A stretch of DNA of 64,000 nucleotides from Aliarcobacter cryaerophilus (lineage in GTDB: Bacteria > Campylobacterota > Campylobacteria > Campylobacterales > Arcobacteraceae): NCBI RefSeq assembly GCF_014352935.1, contig NZ_CP060694.1, positions 1,302,001 to 1,366,000 of the forward strand. Reading direction: 5' to 3'. The notes under the pieces are model-generated. The model was not told the DNA's origin and made no database searches. It was given only the letters and a program-made list of their open reading frames with translations. The translations under genes were made by a program, and so were the position numbers. Below are positions 8,668 to 17,961 of this stretch, one piece after another. Position 1 is the first letter of the stretch, and each line of letters opens with the position of its first letter.

Positions 8668-10101
8668 ATGAATGAAATAAAAACTCAAGTTTTAGTAATT
8701 GGAGCAGGACCTGGTGGTTATTCTGCTGCTTTTAGATGTGCTGATTTAGGATTTGAAACAACTATAGTTGAGAGATACTCAACTTTAGGTGGAGTTTGTT
8801 TAAATGTAGGTTGTATTCCTTCTAAAGCTTTACTTCATGTTGCAAAGGTTATTGAAGAGGCAAAACATATAAAAAATGCTGGAATATTTTACGAAGAGCC
8901 AAAAATTGATATAAAAAAGGTTGCAGAGTATAAAAGTGGAGTTGTAAAAAAACTAACTGGTGGTTTAGATGCAATGGCTAAAATGAGAAAAGTAAACCAT
9001 ATTCAAGGTTATGCAACATTTTTAGATGAACATAGTGTTGAAGTTGCTCTTACAAACAGTGATGAAAAAACAAAAGTAAGTTTTGATTACTGTATTATTG
9101 CAGCTGGAAGTCAAAGCTCTAAAATGTCATTTATTCCTCATGAAGACCCTAGAATTTGGGATTCAACAGATGCTTTAGAGGTAAAAGAAGTTCCTAAAAA
9201 ACTTTTAATTCTTGGTGGTGGAATTATTGGTCTTGAGATGGGTACGGTTTATTCAACTTTGGGAAGTCAAGTTGATGTTGCAATTCGTGGAGAGCAACTT
9301 ATGACTGGAACTGATGCTGATTTGATAAAACTTTATACAAAAGCAAATAAAGATAGATTTAACATCATGAGTAAAACTCAAACTCAAAGTATAATTCCAA
9401 AACAAGATGGAATTTATGTAGAGTTTAAAGGTGAAAATGCACCTAAGGAAGGGATTTTATATGATGCTGTTTTAGTTGCTCTTGGAAGAAGTGCAAATGG
9501 AAACAAACTTGGACTTGAAAATACTTCTATAGAGGTAAATGAACAAGGATTAATCAAAGTTGATAATCAACTGCGAACAAAAGTAAATCATATATTTGCT
9601 ATTGGAGATATTATAGGTCAACCAATGCTTGCACACAAAGCTGTACATGAAGGTCATGTTGCTGCTGAAGTAATTGCTGGTCATAAAGTTTATTTTGAAC
9701 CAAAACAGATACCTTCTATTGCTTATACTTTCCCAGAAATTGCATGGGCTGGAATGACTGAAATTGAAGCTAAAAAAGCTGGTATTAACTATGAAGTTAG
9801 CTCATTTCCTTGGAGTGCAAGTGGAAGAGCACTAGCAAGTGATGTTTCCTCTACAGGGCTTACAAAACTAATTTTTAATAAAGATACAAACCAGCTTATT
9901 GGTGGAGCTATTGTTGGAGAGAATGCTGGAGAGCTTTTAGGTGAAATTTCACTAGCTCTTGAGATGGATTGTGATGCCGAGGATATAGCACTTACAATTC
10001 ATGCTCACCCAACTTTACATGAATCAATAGGTATGGCTGCTGAGATTTATGAAGGAACTATCACAGATTTACCAAACGCAAAAGCTATAAAGAGAAAGTA
10101 A
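8668..10101 (+). CDS. lpdA: Dihydrolipoyl dehydrogenase (E3)
   Basis: FAD-dependent E3 that reoxidises dihydrolipoamide with NAD+. The N-terminal FAD-binding motif GAGPGGY (12-18) is followed by the redox disulfide GGVCLNVGCIPSK (C44 and C49). The NAD-binding motif GGGIIGLEMG lies in the middle, and the C-terminal dimer motif HAHPTLHE supplies the His-Glu pair. Length 477 is normal. It ends the aceE-aceF-lpdA operon, and its stop codon lies inside the loop of a strong hairpin. It could also serve other 2-oxoacid complexes or a glycine cleavage system, neither of which is in this window. Confidence 0.97.
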   Translation: MNEIKTQVLVIGAGPGGYSAAFRCADLGFETTIVERYSTLGGVCLNVGCIPSKALLHVAKVIEEAKHIKNAGIFYEEPKIDIKKVAEYKSGVVKKLTGGLDAMAKMRKVNHIQGYATFLDEHSVEVALTNSDEKTKVSFDYCIIAAGSQSSKMSFIPHEDPRIWDSTDALEVKEVPKKLLILGGGIIGLEMGTVYSTLGSQVDVAIRGEQLMTGTDADLIKLYTKANKDRFNIMSKTQTQSIIPKQDGIYVEFKGENAPKEGILYDAVLVALGRSANGNKLGLENTSIEVNEQGLIKVDNQLRTKVNHIFAIGDIIGQPMLAHKAVHEGHVAAEVIAGHKVYFEPKQIPSIAYTFPEIAWAGMTEIEAKKAGINYEVSSFPWSASGRALASDVSSTGLTKLIFNKDTNQLIGGAIVGENAGELLGEISLALEMDCDAEDIALTIHAHPTLHESIGMAAEIYEGTITDLPNAKAIKRK

Positions 10102-10136
10102 TTTCTCTTTATGGTTTTATTTCAATATAAATAAAA
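10088..10136 (+). terminator. Double hairpin at the end of the PDH operon
   Basis: TAAAGAGAAA at 10088-10097 pairs with TTTCTCTTTA at 10102-10111; the four-base loop contains the lpdA stop codon (10099-10101). A second stem, TTTTATTT at 10115-10122 with AAATAAAA at 10129-10136, follows at once. The pair probably ends the operon and may also serve the convergent minus-strand gene that stops at 10141. Confidence 0.55.
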
Positions 10137-10140
10137 TCAC

Positions 10141-10989
10141 TCAAATTTCTATACTATAAAAACAAGAAAATAGCTCATCTTTTAGCAAAACTTGAACTCC
10201 TCTTTTATCTTCTATATTTTGATTTGAATTCTCTTCATCTGCAACTCCAAACCAAGGTTCAATACAAACAAATGGTGCAAGATTTGGTTTTGACCAAACT
10301 CCTAAATATGGAAAATCTTTAAACTCTACTTTTAAAATTTTATTACTGTTTTTATCTCTTAAAATAATAGATTTTATATTTTTATCATTAAAAACTAAAA
10401 CATCATGTTTAAATAAATCTTTATCTAAATACAACTTACTATTTTCAAAGTTCAAATCTTCATTTTTATATATCAAACCTTTATCATCTAGAAAATATCT
10501 TTTAGAAGTTCTAACATCTTCAAAATCTAAAAAATCACCACTTGAAATATTAAAAGCTGGATGAGCTCCAATAGAAAAATATAGTCTATCTTCACTTCTA
10601 TTTTTAACTTTATATGAAATTATTAGTTTTGTTTTCTCTAATTTATAAGAGATATTTAACTCAAATAAAAATGGATAATTTTTTAAAGTTTCTTCATCAT
10701 TTTTTAAACTAAATTCTATAAAATCTTCACCTTTTTTTATAAGTTCAAACTCTTTATCTCTTGCAAAACCGTGTTGAGATAAACTATATTTTTTATCTTT
10801 ATAAAAATAGCTATCATTTTTTAATCTTCCTACTATTGGAAAAAGCACTGGAGAGTGTCTTGCCCAGTATTGTGAATCTGCTTGCCAAATATATTCAAAA
10901 TCATTATCTATTTTTTGTAAACTATTTAATTCAGCTCCAAAAGATTTGATTTTTGCTTTTATAAAACTATTTTTTATCTCATAATTCAA
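10141..10989 (-). CDS. Aldose 1-epimerase-like protein (galactose-mutarotase fold)
   Basis: A 282-residue protein of the aldose 1-epimerase (LacX/YeaD-like) family. Seen motifs: FGAELNSLQK near the start, YWARHSPVLFPIVGRLK (a substrate-pocket segment of the LacX group), the histidine segment SIGAHPAFN and the C-terminal FVCIEPWFGVAD with a likely catalytic Glu. Enzymes of this family interconvert sugar anomers or sugar 6-phosphate anomers; which sugar cannot be told. It starts 9 bases after the end of the P-type ATPase gene on the same strand, so the two may be cotranscribed without an evident functional link. Confidence 0.85.
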   Translation of the reverse strand: MNYEIKNSFIKAKIKSFGAELNSLQKIDNDFEYIWQADSQYWARHSPVLFPIVGRLKNDSYFYKDKKYSLSQHGFARDKEFELIKKGEDFIEFSLKNDEETLKNYPFLFELNISYKLEKTKLIISYKVKNRSEDRLYFSIGAHPAFNISSGDFLDFEDVRTSKRYFLDDKGLIYKNEDLNFENSKLYLDKDLFKHDVLVFNDKNIKSIILRDKNSNKILKVEFKDFPYLGVWSKPNLAPFVCIEPWFGVADEENSNQNIEDKRGVQVLLKDELFSCFYSIEI

Positions 10990-10998
10990 AATATTTTC

Positions 10999-13083
10999 CT
11001 ATTTTTTAATCTCTTTTAAAATCCTCATAGAGTTAAATATAGCTATTAAAGCTACTCCAACATCTGCAAAAATAGCCTCTTGCATTCCTATAACTGCCCC
11101 TGCTCCTAAAAATAAAAAGCCAATTTTTACAGCCATTATGAAAATGATATTTTGATATACAATAACTTTTGTTTTTTTAGCTATTTTTATTGCATTGCTT
11201 ATTGAATTTAAATTATCATTTAAAACTATAACATCAGCAGATTTTATAGCCAAATCACTTCCAATCCCACCCATAGCAAAACCAATATCAGCATTTGCTA
11301 AAGTTGGTGCATCGTTTATTCCATCTCCTACAAATGCAGTTGTTTGGTTTGTATCTTTTTTTATATTTTCATAAATTTTTAGTTTATCTTGTGGTAGTAG
11401 CTCATATCTTACCTCATCAATTCCTATATTTTTTGCAACTTCTAAAGCTTGTTCTTTTTTATCTCCTGTTAGCATATAAGTTTTTAATATATTTAGTTTT
11501 TTTAACTCTTTTAAAAACTCTTTTGCTTCACTTTTTATAACATCACTTACAACAATATATCCAACAAATTTTGAGTTTATTGATACATAAACAATATTTA
11601 AACTCTCATTTAGATTTTGTGCAATTTTTATACCAAATTTTTCAAGAAGTTTTCTGTTTCCTACTAAAATCTCTTTTTCATTTACAATAGCTTTTACACC
11701 TAAACCGCTAAACTCTTCGCTAAAACTAAGCTCTTTTAAGTTTAACTCCTCTTTGTACTCTTTTACAACTGCTTTTGCTATTGGATGAGTTGAAAAGCTC
11801 TCAACTGTCGCAACAACTCTTAGAAGCTCATCTTTACTTATATCAAAAGCTTCTATTTTTGTAACTTCAAAAACACCTTTTGTCAAAGTTCCTGTTTTAT
11901 CAAAAACAAAATTTTTAATTTCGGTTAGTTTTTCTATATAGTTTGCACCCTTTACCAGTACACCTTTTTTTGAAACAGCTCCAATAGCACTAAAATATGA
12001 TAGAGGAACAGATATAACCAAAGCACAAGGACAAGAAATTACTAAAAATACCAAAGCTCTTTCAATCCAATCAGAATATAAAGCATTTTCTATAAAAAGT
12101 GGTGGTAAAAATGCTAAAAACAGAGCCAAAACAACAACTATTGGAGTATAAACAGAAGCAAATTTTGTAATAAATTTTTCAGCATTTGCTTTTTTTAAAC
12201 TTGCATTTTCAATTAGCTCAATTACTTTTGCAATTGTTGAGTCTTTGTAAAGTGATTTTACTTTTAGATAAACAGCATTTGAAACATTTATATATCCACT
12301 TAAAACCTCTTCATTTTGTTTTAAAGTTTTTGGTTTAAATTCGCCCGTTATTGCACTTGTATCAAAAGAGCAAGAGTTTTCAAGCAAAATAGCATCAACT
12401 GGAACTTTTTGTCCAACTTTTACTAAAATAACATCATCCAACTTTAACTCTTGAGGAGTTTTTTGAACAACAGATTCACCCTCTTTTACAAATGCAAATT
12501 CTGGTTTTATATCTATAAGTGCATTTATACTATCTCTTGAATTATTTACAGCAACTCTTTGAAACATCTCACCAACTTGATAAAAAACCATAACAGCAAT
12601 AGCTTCAACAAAATCAAAAAGAGCAATTGCTCCAATTGTTGCAATTGACATTAAAAAATACTCATCAAAAACTTTTCCAACAATAATATTTTTAAATGCC
12701 TTATATAAAACATCCCAAGCAACAATCATATATGCTATTAAAAAAACTGTTATTTGGATTTGTCTATTTTCTATATAGTTATATGAGATATAAGTTAAAA
12801 AGAGTGATAAAAAAGTAATAAACAAAAGCTTTTTGTCTAAATTTTGCCAAAAGCTTTTTTGATTTTTACTCTCTTTTTTTACAATGATTACCTCTTTTTC
12901 TATCTTTTGAATCTCTTTTTCTATTAAATCACTTAAATCTTTGTCTATATTTTGTTCAAAAGTTAAAGTTGAAGTAGAGAAATTAAGCCTTACATTTGAT
13001 AACTCTGGCATATTATTTAAAGTATTCTCTATTTTCAATGCACAGTTTGCGCAATCAAGATTTTGTAGTTTTAGTTTTTTCAT
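10999..13083 (-). CDS. Heavy-metal P1B-type ATPase, Zn/Cd/Pb class
   Basis: A 694-residue export ATPase. One N-terminal metal-binding domain carries CANC (C11, C14). Transmembrane helices follow, then the actuator motif TGEF (about 246-249), the metal-binding CPC in TM6 (351-353), the phosphorylation site DKTGTLT (D395) and the hinge GDGINDAPTLA. The TM6 sequence SCPCALVISVP and the last helices, with a lysine in AVKIGFLF and an aspartate in FADVGVALIA, are features of the P1B-2 group (ZntA/CadA), so zinc, cadmium or lead is more likely than copper. It is upstream of the epimerase-like gene. No metal regulator lies beside it in the window. Confidence 0.92.
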   Translation of the reverse strand: MKKLKLQNLDCANCALKIENTLNNMPELSNVRLNFSTSTLTFEQNIDKDLSDLIEKEIQKIEKEVIIVKKESKNQKSFWQNLDKKLLFITFLSLFLTYISYNYIENRQIQITVFLIAYMIVAWDVLYKAFKNIIVGKVFDEYFLMSIATIGAIALFDFVEAIAVMVFYQVGEMFQRVAVNNSRDSINALIDIKPEFAFVKEGESVVQKTPQELKLDDVILVKVGQKVPVDAILLENSCSFDTSAITGEFKPKTLKQNEEVLSGYINVSNAVYLKVKSLYKDSTIAKVIELIENASLKKANAEKFITKFASVYTPIVVVLALFLAFLPPLFIENALYSDWIERALVFLVISCPCALVISVPLSYFSAIGAVSKKGVLVKGANYIEKLTEIKNFVFDKTGTLTKGVFEVTKIEAFDISKDELLRVVATVESFSTHPIAKAVVKEYKEELNLKELSFSEEFSGLGVKAIVNEKEILVGNRKLLEKFGIKIAQNLNESLNIVYVSINSKFVGYIVVSDVIKSEAKEFLKELKKLNILKTYMLTGDKKEQALEVAKNIGIDEVRYELLPQDKLKIYENIKKDTNQTTAFVGDGINDAPTLANADIGFAMGGIGSDLAIKSADVIVLNDNLNSISNAIKIAKKTKVIVYQNIIFIMAVKIGFLFLGAGAVIGMQEAIFADVGVALIAIFNSMRILKEIKK

Positions 13084-13171
13084 CTATAAATTCTTTCTAT
13101 TTTTACTATATTTTTAAAAAAAAAGTATATCTATATTGCTATGAATTGAATATTAATTTTGTTAAAAGAGC

Positions 13172-13191
13172 AAGATATTTTGCAATATCTT
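13172..13191. terminator. Hairpin between rhlE and the metal ATPase gene
   Basis: AAGATATT at 13172-13179 pairs with AATATCTT at 13184-13191 over a TTGC loop. It lies 16 bases past the rhlE stop on the minus strand. The run of T after it is weak (GCTCTTTT), so termination is plausible rather than certain. It could instead be an operator for the ATPase gene, whose start is about 90 bases away. Confidence 0.35.
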
Positions 13192-13206
13192 ACTTAAAAT
13201 TTGAGT

Positions 13207-14505
13207 CTATTTACTTTTTAAACTAGAGCTTACTCTTCTACTTCTACCAAAAGTTCTTTTTGAACTAGAAGTTTTATCTTCTGTTTTAGAAGCTCTACTT
13301 TGTGTTGCTCTATTTGCACCACTTTTTACTCTATTTCTACCATTTGAAATAGGTTCTGCTTTTATATTTGGATTTACTTTAAATCCTTCTATTGCTATTT
13401 TATTTATCTTTTGTTTAATTAATTTCTCAATTGCTAACAAATAATCATGCTCATCAATACAAACTAAAGATATAGCATCTCCACTATTTCCAGCCCTTCC
13501 TGTTCTTCCTATTCTATGAACATAATCTTCAGGAACATTTGGTAATTCAAAATTTATTACATGAGGAAGTTGGTCTATATCAATTCCCCTTGCAGCAATA
13601 TCAGTTGCAACCAAAACTCTTACAGTTCCAGCTTTAAAATCATCCAAAGCTTTTGTTCTTGCACCTTGAGATTTATTTCCATGAATTGCAGCTGAAGTTA
13701 TTTTATCTTTTATTAAAGCCTCGCTTAGTTTATTTGCACCATGTTTTGTTCTTGTAAAAACTAAAACTTGTTTCCAGCTATTTTTATTTAAAAGATTAAT
13801 TAAAAGCTCTTTTTTTCTCTCTTTATCAACATGATGAACAGTTTGTTCAACTTTATGTGAAGTACTATTTGCTTTTGAAACCTCTATTAAAACAGGAGTT
13901 TTTAGCAAACCATCTGCTAATTTTTTAATCTCTGGTGAAAAAGTAGCTGAAAAAAGTAGATTTTGTCTTTGTTTTGGCAAAATTGATAATATCTTTTTAA
14001 TATCATGAATAAATCCCATATCAAGCATTCTATCAGCTTCATCTAAAACCAAAAACTCTACTTTTGATAAATCTAAACAATCTTGAGAAACCAAATCAAG
14101 CAATCTCCCAGGAGTTGCTGTAATAATATCAACACCTTTTTTCAAAATTGCTTTTTGAGGATTTATTCCAACTCCTCCAAAAATAACAGCTGATTTAAAT
14201 GGAAGATATTTTCCATAAACTTCAACACTTTGAGCTACTTGTGTTGCTAACTCTCTTGTTGGAGTTAAAATAAGTGCTTTTACAGAACTTTTTCTATCTT
14301 TTGAATAGTTTTTATTTAATAATTCCAAAAGTGGAAGTGTAAAACCAGCTGTTTTTCCAGTTCCTGTTTGAGCAGCTGCTAAAACATCTTTTTTTGACAA
14401 TATAACTGGAATAGCCTTTGCTTGAATAGGAGTTGCTATTGTATAGCCCTCTTCTTCTACTGCACGAAGAATTTGTGGACATAATCCTAAATTTAAAAAT
14501 GACAT
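13207..14505 (-). CDS. rhlE: DEAD-box RNA helicase, RhlE type
   Basis: ATP-dependent RNA helicase, 432 residues. The ordered motifs are all present: Q-motif [10 protein letters not shown], Walker A AQTGTGKT (K51), PTRELA, TPGRL, DEAD (155-158), SAT, then TRTKHGAN, the [10 protein letters not shown] segment and [10 protein letters not shown]. The last 50 residues are rich in Arg, Lys and Ser, a typical RNA-binding tail of RhlE-like helicases in ribosome assembly and cold growth. It is a single gene with its own structured leader of about 130 bases, discussed separately. CsdA/DeaD is less likely because the DbpA-like RNA-binding domain is missing. Confidence 0.9.
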   Translation of the reverse strand: MSFLNLGLCPQILRAVEEEGYTIATPIQAKAIPVILSKKDVLAAAQTGTGKTAGFTLPLLELLNKNYSKDRKSSVKALILTPTRELATQVAQSVEVYGKYLPFKSAVIFGGVGINPQKAILKKGVDIITATPGRLLDLVSQDCLDLSKVEFLVLDEADRMLDMGFIHDIKKILSILPKQRQNLLFSATFSPEIKKLADGLLKTPVLIEVSKANSTSHKVEQTVHHVDKERKKELLINLLNKNSWKQVLVFTRTKHGANKLSEALIKDKITSAAIHGNKSQGARTKALDDFKAGTVRVLVATDIAARGIDIDQLPHVINFELPNVPEDYVHRIGRTGRAGNSGDAISLVCIDEHDYLLAIEKLIKQKINKIAIEGFKVNPNIKAEPISNGRNRVKSGANRATQSRASKTEDKTSSSKRTFGRSRRVSSSLKSK

Positions 14506-14585
14506 AATTACCTTTGTTTTATGAACCTACAAAAGTGATTAGCTTAAGTTACGATCTAGGTTGAATAATTTGAGTTTAAATGAGT

Positions 14586-14658
14586 TGTAGAAAATCTACA
14601 TAAACGAAGTCAGGCATAGACCGAAGTATGCCGAAATTGTGAGATTATATCACAATTT
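14586..14658 (-). promoter_or_regulatory. Promoter and structured 5' leader of rhlE
   Basis: On the minus strand an extended -10 (TG-A-TATAAT, with TATAAT at 14644-14649) would start a transcript near 14638, leaving a leader of about 130 bases before the rhlE ATG at 14505. The leader contains two stems: GGCATA/TATGCC (14613-14632) and TGTAGA/TCTACA (14586-14600). The -10 lies inside a 9-bp perfect inverted repeat, AAATTGTGA (14634-14642) with TCACAATTT (14650-14658), which looks like an operator. Read on the plus strand, that repeat followed by TTTTTT could instead be a terminator. Confidence 0.45.
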
Positions 14659-14746
14659 TTTGATTTTGATTCATAAATTGAAAAGAATAGGTTTTTATAA
14701 AAATTAATTTGCTACAATCAATAAAAAATATATAAAAGGAAAAAAA

Positions 14747-15124
14747 ATGCAATATATAGAAATATCAAACAAAACAGTTCAAGAAGTAGTTGATAGTATA
14801 AAAGAAGTAGCACCAAACCATGGTTTTGGAGTTCAACACATACACAATATAAAAGAGACTTTAAGCTCAAAGGGTAAAAAATTAGATGCACAGTGTCAAG
14901 TAATTGATATTTGCAATCCAAATGTTGCTGAAACTTTTTTAAATGAAGATATTAGTTTAGCTTGTATTATGCCTTGCAAAATTGCAGTTTATACTCAAGA
15001 TGGAGAAACAAATATCACTTTAAACTCTTTAGTTCAATTAGTAGATGATATAAACCCTGATTTAATAGAACTTGCACAAAAAACACAAGAAGGGCTTTTA
15101 AAAATAATAGAAGAAGCTAAATAG
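14747..15124 (+). CDS. DUF302 family protein
   Basis: A 125-residue cytoplasmic protein with the DUF302 fold: a first half with VAPNHGFGVQHIHNIKETL (the conserved heat-stable alpha/beta core) and a second half with IDICNPNVAETFL followed by LACIMPCKIAVY. DUF302 proteins are small, often lie near redox or metal-handling genes, and have no agreed biochemical role. No signal peptide is present. AAAGGAAAA precedes the ATG. Its TAG stop overlaps the GTG of the next gene by one base, which indicates translational coupling with the DUF2721 membrane protein. Confidence 0.85.
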   Translation: MQYIEISNKTVQEVVDSIKEVAPNHGFGVQHIHNIKETLSSKGKKLDAQCQVIDICNPNVAETFLNEDISLACIMPCKIAVYTQDGETNITLNSLVQLVDDINPDLIELAQKTQEGLLKIIEEAK

Positions 15125-15591
15125 TGATAAATATAGGTGAGATAAATTCAATATCAAGTATGATTCAACTCTCTGTTGCACCTGTTTTTTTATTAGCAGG
15201 TGTTGCAGGACTTCTAAATGTTTTTACAGGAAGATTAGTTAGAATTATTGATAAGGTCGATAAATTAGATAAATTTGAGAGTGAAAAAAAAGAGCAAAAC
15301 AAAATAGATGATGAATTAAGAAATATGATAAAATCTAGAAGAGATTTTTTAACTATGAGAATGAATAATACAAATCGAGCGATATTTTTTGGGACAACAA
15401 CAGGTCTTTTAATTGCTTTAGTTATTATCACAATATTTTTAAGTTCATTTTTTCATTTTGAACACACTTTTTTAATAGCGATTTTATTTATTTTGGCTAT
15501 GAGTTCTTTAGTAGTTTCACTAATTTTATTTTTAAGAGAGCTTTTTTATACTACAAAATTTATAAACAATAAAGAGAGTTATATTCCTTAA
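15124..15591 (+). CDS. DUF2721 family membrane protein
   Basis: A 155-residue inner-membrane protein that starts with GTG overlapping the previous stop by one base. Three hydrophobic stretches are visible: about 17-36 (SVAPVFLLAGVAGLLNVFTG), about 88-108 and about 116-138. Between the first and second lies a charged helical region, including the RLVRIIDKVDKL segment typical of DUF2721. Function is unknown in the family. A perfect hairpin terminator overlaps its stop codon. The overlap with the DUF302 gene suggests the two proteins act together, which is inference. Confidence 0.8.
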   Translation: MINIGEINSISSMIQLSVAPVFLLAGVAGLLNVFTGRLVRIIDKVDKLDKFESEKKEQNKIDDELRNMIKSRRDFLTMRMNNTNRAIFFGTTTGLLIALVIITIFLSSFFHFEHTFLIAILFILAMSSLVVSLILFLRELFYTTKFINNKESYIP

Positions 15592-15600
15592 ATATAACTC
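15576..15600. terminator. Hairpin terminator after the DUF2721 gene
   Basis: GAGTTATATT at 15576-15585 pairs perfectly with AATATAACTC at 15591-15600; the loop holds the TAA stop. CTATTATTTTTT follows on the plus strand. The chemoreceptor gene converges and stops at 15611, so both directions may use it. Confidence 0.65.
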
Positions 15601-15610
15601 CTATTATTTT

Positions 15611-17833
15611 TTACTTTCCATCAAACTCTTTAGAATTTAGCTGTTCTATAATCTCATTTGATATTTTTAATGTTTGTTTTGCAATTTCATTTGCTTCAGA
15701 TGCACTTTGTGCATTTTTTTGAGTAATTTGATCAAGGTTATTTACAGCATCATTTATTTGAACCATTCCAACTGATTGCTCTTTACTAGCTGTTGTTACA
15801 TTTTGTATTAAATCTAAAGTTATAGATATATTCTCATTTAAAGATGTATAACCCTCTATCATACTATTTGCAATTTCACTACCCTCTTTTGTTTTACTTG
15901 TTGCTAACTGTACTATTCTTTTTATCTCATTTGCAGCTTCCGCACTTCTTGTTGCAAGATTTCTTACCTCTTGTGCAACAACAGCAAAACCTTTTCCTGC
16001 TTCTCCAGCAGTTGCAGCTTCTACAGCTGCATTTAGACTTAGAATATTTGTTTGGAATGCTATTTGGTCAATTACTCCAATAGCCTCATTTATAGCTAAT
16101 GCTTGTTTATTTATATCTTCCATAGAACTAACAGTTTTATTTGCTAAATCTTGTCCAATTTTTATTGACTCTTTTACTTTTTCACCATAACTTGCCATTT
16201 TTGTAGTTGTTTGTGTATTGTTTGTGATATTTGATGTTATCTCTTCTAAAGATGCTGCTGTCTCTTCTAAAGATGCAGCTTGTGAATTTGCAGCTGTTGA
16301 TATACTTTGCATATTAAAACTTAAGATATTAGCATTCTCTTTTAAAGTAAACCCAACTTTTTTATTATCAAGTAGGGTTTGAGTAATTACATCTCTTAAA
16401 ATATTTATATCTTTTTCCAACTCTTGAATAATTCCCTCAAGGTCATTATCTTTTAATCTTGGTCTGAAATCTAGCTTTGAGTAAGAAGTTAAAACTGTTA
16501 AAATATTTGAAATATTACTATTTAGAGTATTTAACATCTCATTTATAATATCTTTAAGCTCATTTAATGCAGGATTATTTGAATTAACCATTATTTTTTG
16601 GTCTAAATGCCCTTTATTAATACTATTTGCAACTCTTATTGTATCTGCTATTAATTCTCTATCTCTTTGAATATTTGCTTTAGTATTTGCAATATTTTTA
16701 TTTATAATTTTAGACATCATCCCTAACTCATCTGTTGAATCAACACCAATTAATTTAATATCATCTTTTTCAAAATTAATAAAAGCAAAAAACTCTTCAA
16801 TTCCAGCTCTTACACTAGCAACATCTATTAAAATTGTAAATGCAATTGTTCTTGCCAAAATCATAGTAATTCCAATACCAAATATACTTAATAGTGAAAA
16901 AAGTATTAGATGAAAAGTTGCTTCGTCTTTTTCTAGGTTAATCTCATTTAAAAGATGAATAGAAATATGATCTTCAACTTGCTTCAAAAGATTTATCTTG
17001 TTTGTAATTGTTTCAAACCAGTAGTTTGGTTCTACTCCGAAATTCTCTTCGATATTACTAAAAAGTGCTATTTTTCGCATCTTTTCAACCTCTTCTATAT
17101 CTTTTCCAACAACTGTTTTTAAGTAAAAATCAACTATATCTTTTGAAGCAATTTTTGAAAAAATATCCAAATATGCAGTTTGTTCAGCTATAAGAGTATA
17201 AAATCTAGCTTTTAATCCTTCTGTAAACTTATTTTGTGCAAAAGTATTTGTACCAACTGCTCTTTCTATTCCTGTTCGCTCTTTTGAAAGTAAAAAGTTC
17301 ATATAACTTCCCAACTCTTTTGTAACATTTGGACTATTTGAAAACTTTACAATAGTTCCTAAAGTATTAAGCAAAAGAGTGTTTGTGTCCGTATAGTAAG
17401 CTATTGCAATAGGTGCTGCAATATTTAAACTATTTACACTATTTCTTACACCTTGTAAATCTTTTAATTTTTCTAAACCACTATTTAGATTTTTTACAAA
17501 ATCATCACTATATTTTGATTTATCAAAATCTGATAAAAATTCATTTAAAAAAGTTATTTGTTTGTTTACCTCTTCTCTTTGTCTTGGTAGCTCATCTTTA
17601 AACTTAACACCTTTACTTCCAATAAATCCAGCTGTCATACCTCTCTCTTTTTGAGTTTCATGAACCAGTGCACCAATTTTTGTAGATAAAATAACAACCT
17701 TATCTAAAGATTTAAGGTTTTCCAAGCTTCGGTATGAGTCATAAGCTAATTTTGCTGCTAGCAAAATTACAATAACCAATGGAATAAGCATAATTGCAAT
17801 TAGCTTTTGTTTTATAGATAGTTTTGAAATCAT
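15611..17833 (-). CDS. Methyl-accepting chemotaxis protein with NIT-type sensor domain
   Basis: A 740-residue chemoreceptor. A short cytoplasmic tail precedes TM1 (about 13-30). The periplasmic part carries a nitrate/nitrite-sensing (NIT) signature: [16 protein letters not shown], and later [20 protein letters not shown]2 lies near 310-330, followed by a HAMP-like region. The cytoplasmic signalling tip [20 protein letters not shown] and [15 protein letters not shown] is canonical. It ends at SKEFDGK with no CheR/CheB pentapeptide, unlike the receptor at 45447. NIT domains sense nitrate or nitrite in characterised proteins; the ligand here is inferred only from the domain. It is a single gene, divergent from rnhA. 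Confidence 0.92.
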   Translation of the reverse strand: MISKLSIKQKLIAIMLIPLVIVILLAAKLAYDSYRSLENLKSLDKVVILSTKIGALVHETQKERGMTAGFIGSKGVKFKDELPRQREEVNKQITFLNEFLSDFDKSKYSDDFVKNLNSGLEKLKDLQGVRNSVNSLNIAAPIAIAYYTDTNTLLLNTLGTIVKFSNSPNVTKELGSYMNFLLSKERTGIERAVGTNTFAQNKFTEGLKARFYTLIAEQTAYLDIFSKIASKDIVDFYLKTVVGKDIEEVEKMRKIALFSNIEENFGVEPNYWFETITNKINLLKQVEDHISIHLLNEINLEKDEATFHLILFSLLSIFGIGITMILARTIAFTILIDVASVRAGIEEFFAFINFEKDDIKLIGVDSTDELGMMSKIINKNIANTKANIQRDRELIADTIRVANSINKGHLDQKIMVNSNNPALNELKDIINEMLNTLNSNISNILTVLTSYSKLDFRPRLKDNDLEGIIQELEKDINILRDVITQTLLDNKKVGFTLKENANILSFNMQSISTAANSQAASLEETAASLEEITSNITNNTQTTTKMASYGEKVKESIKIGQDLANKTVSSMEDINKQALAINEAIGVIDQIAFQTNILSLNAAVEAATAGEAGKGFAVVAQEVRNLATRSAEAANEIKRIVQLATSKTKEGSEIANSMIEGYTSLNENISITLDLIQNVTTASKEQSVGMVQINDAVNNLDQITQKNAQSASEANEIAKQTLKISNEIIEQLNSKEFDGK

Positions 17834-17961
17834 TCATAAATCCTAAGTTTTTGTGTAACTCTACCATAATTTTGGCTATTTTTGATTAATTTACAACAAC
17901 AATAAAGCCCTATTTTTGTACAATCTTCAATTGAAAAAAATTAATTATAAGTAAAAGTAAT

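Noticed and set aside
11295-11540. Leu-rich plus-strand reading frame inside the P-type ATPase gene
   Set aside because: It is antisense to conserved P-domain motifs; Leu-rich antisense frames are common opposite Lys/Glu-rich genes.
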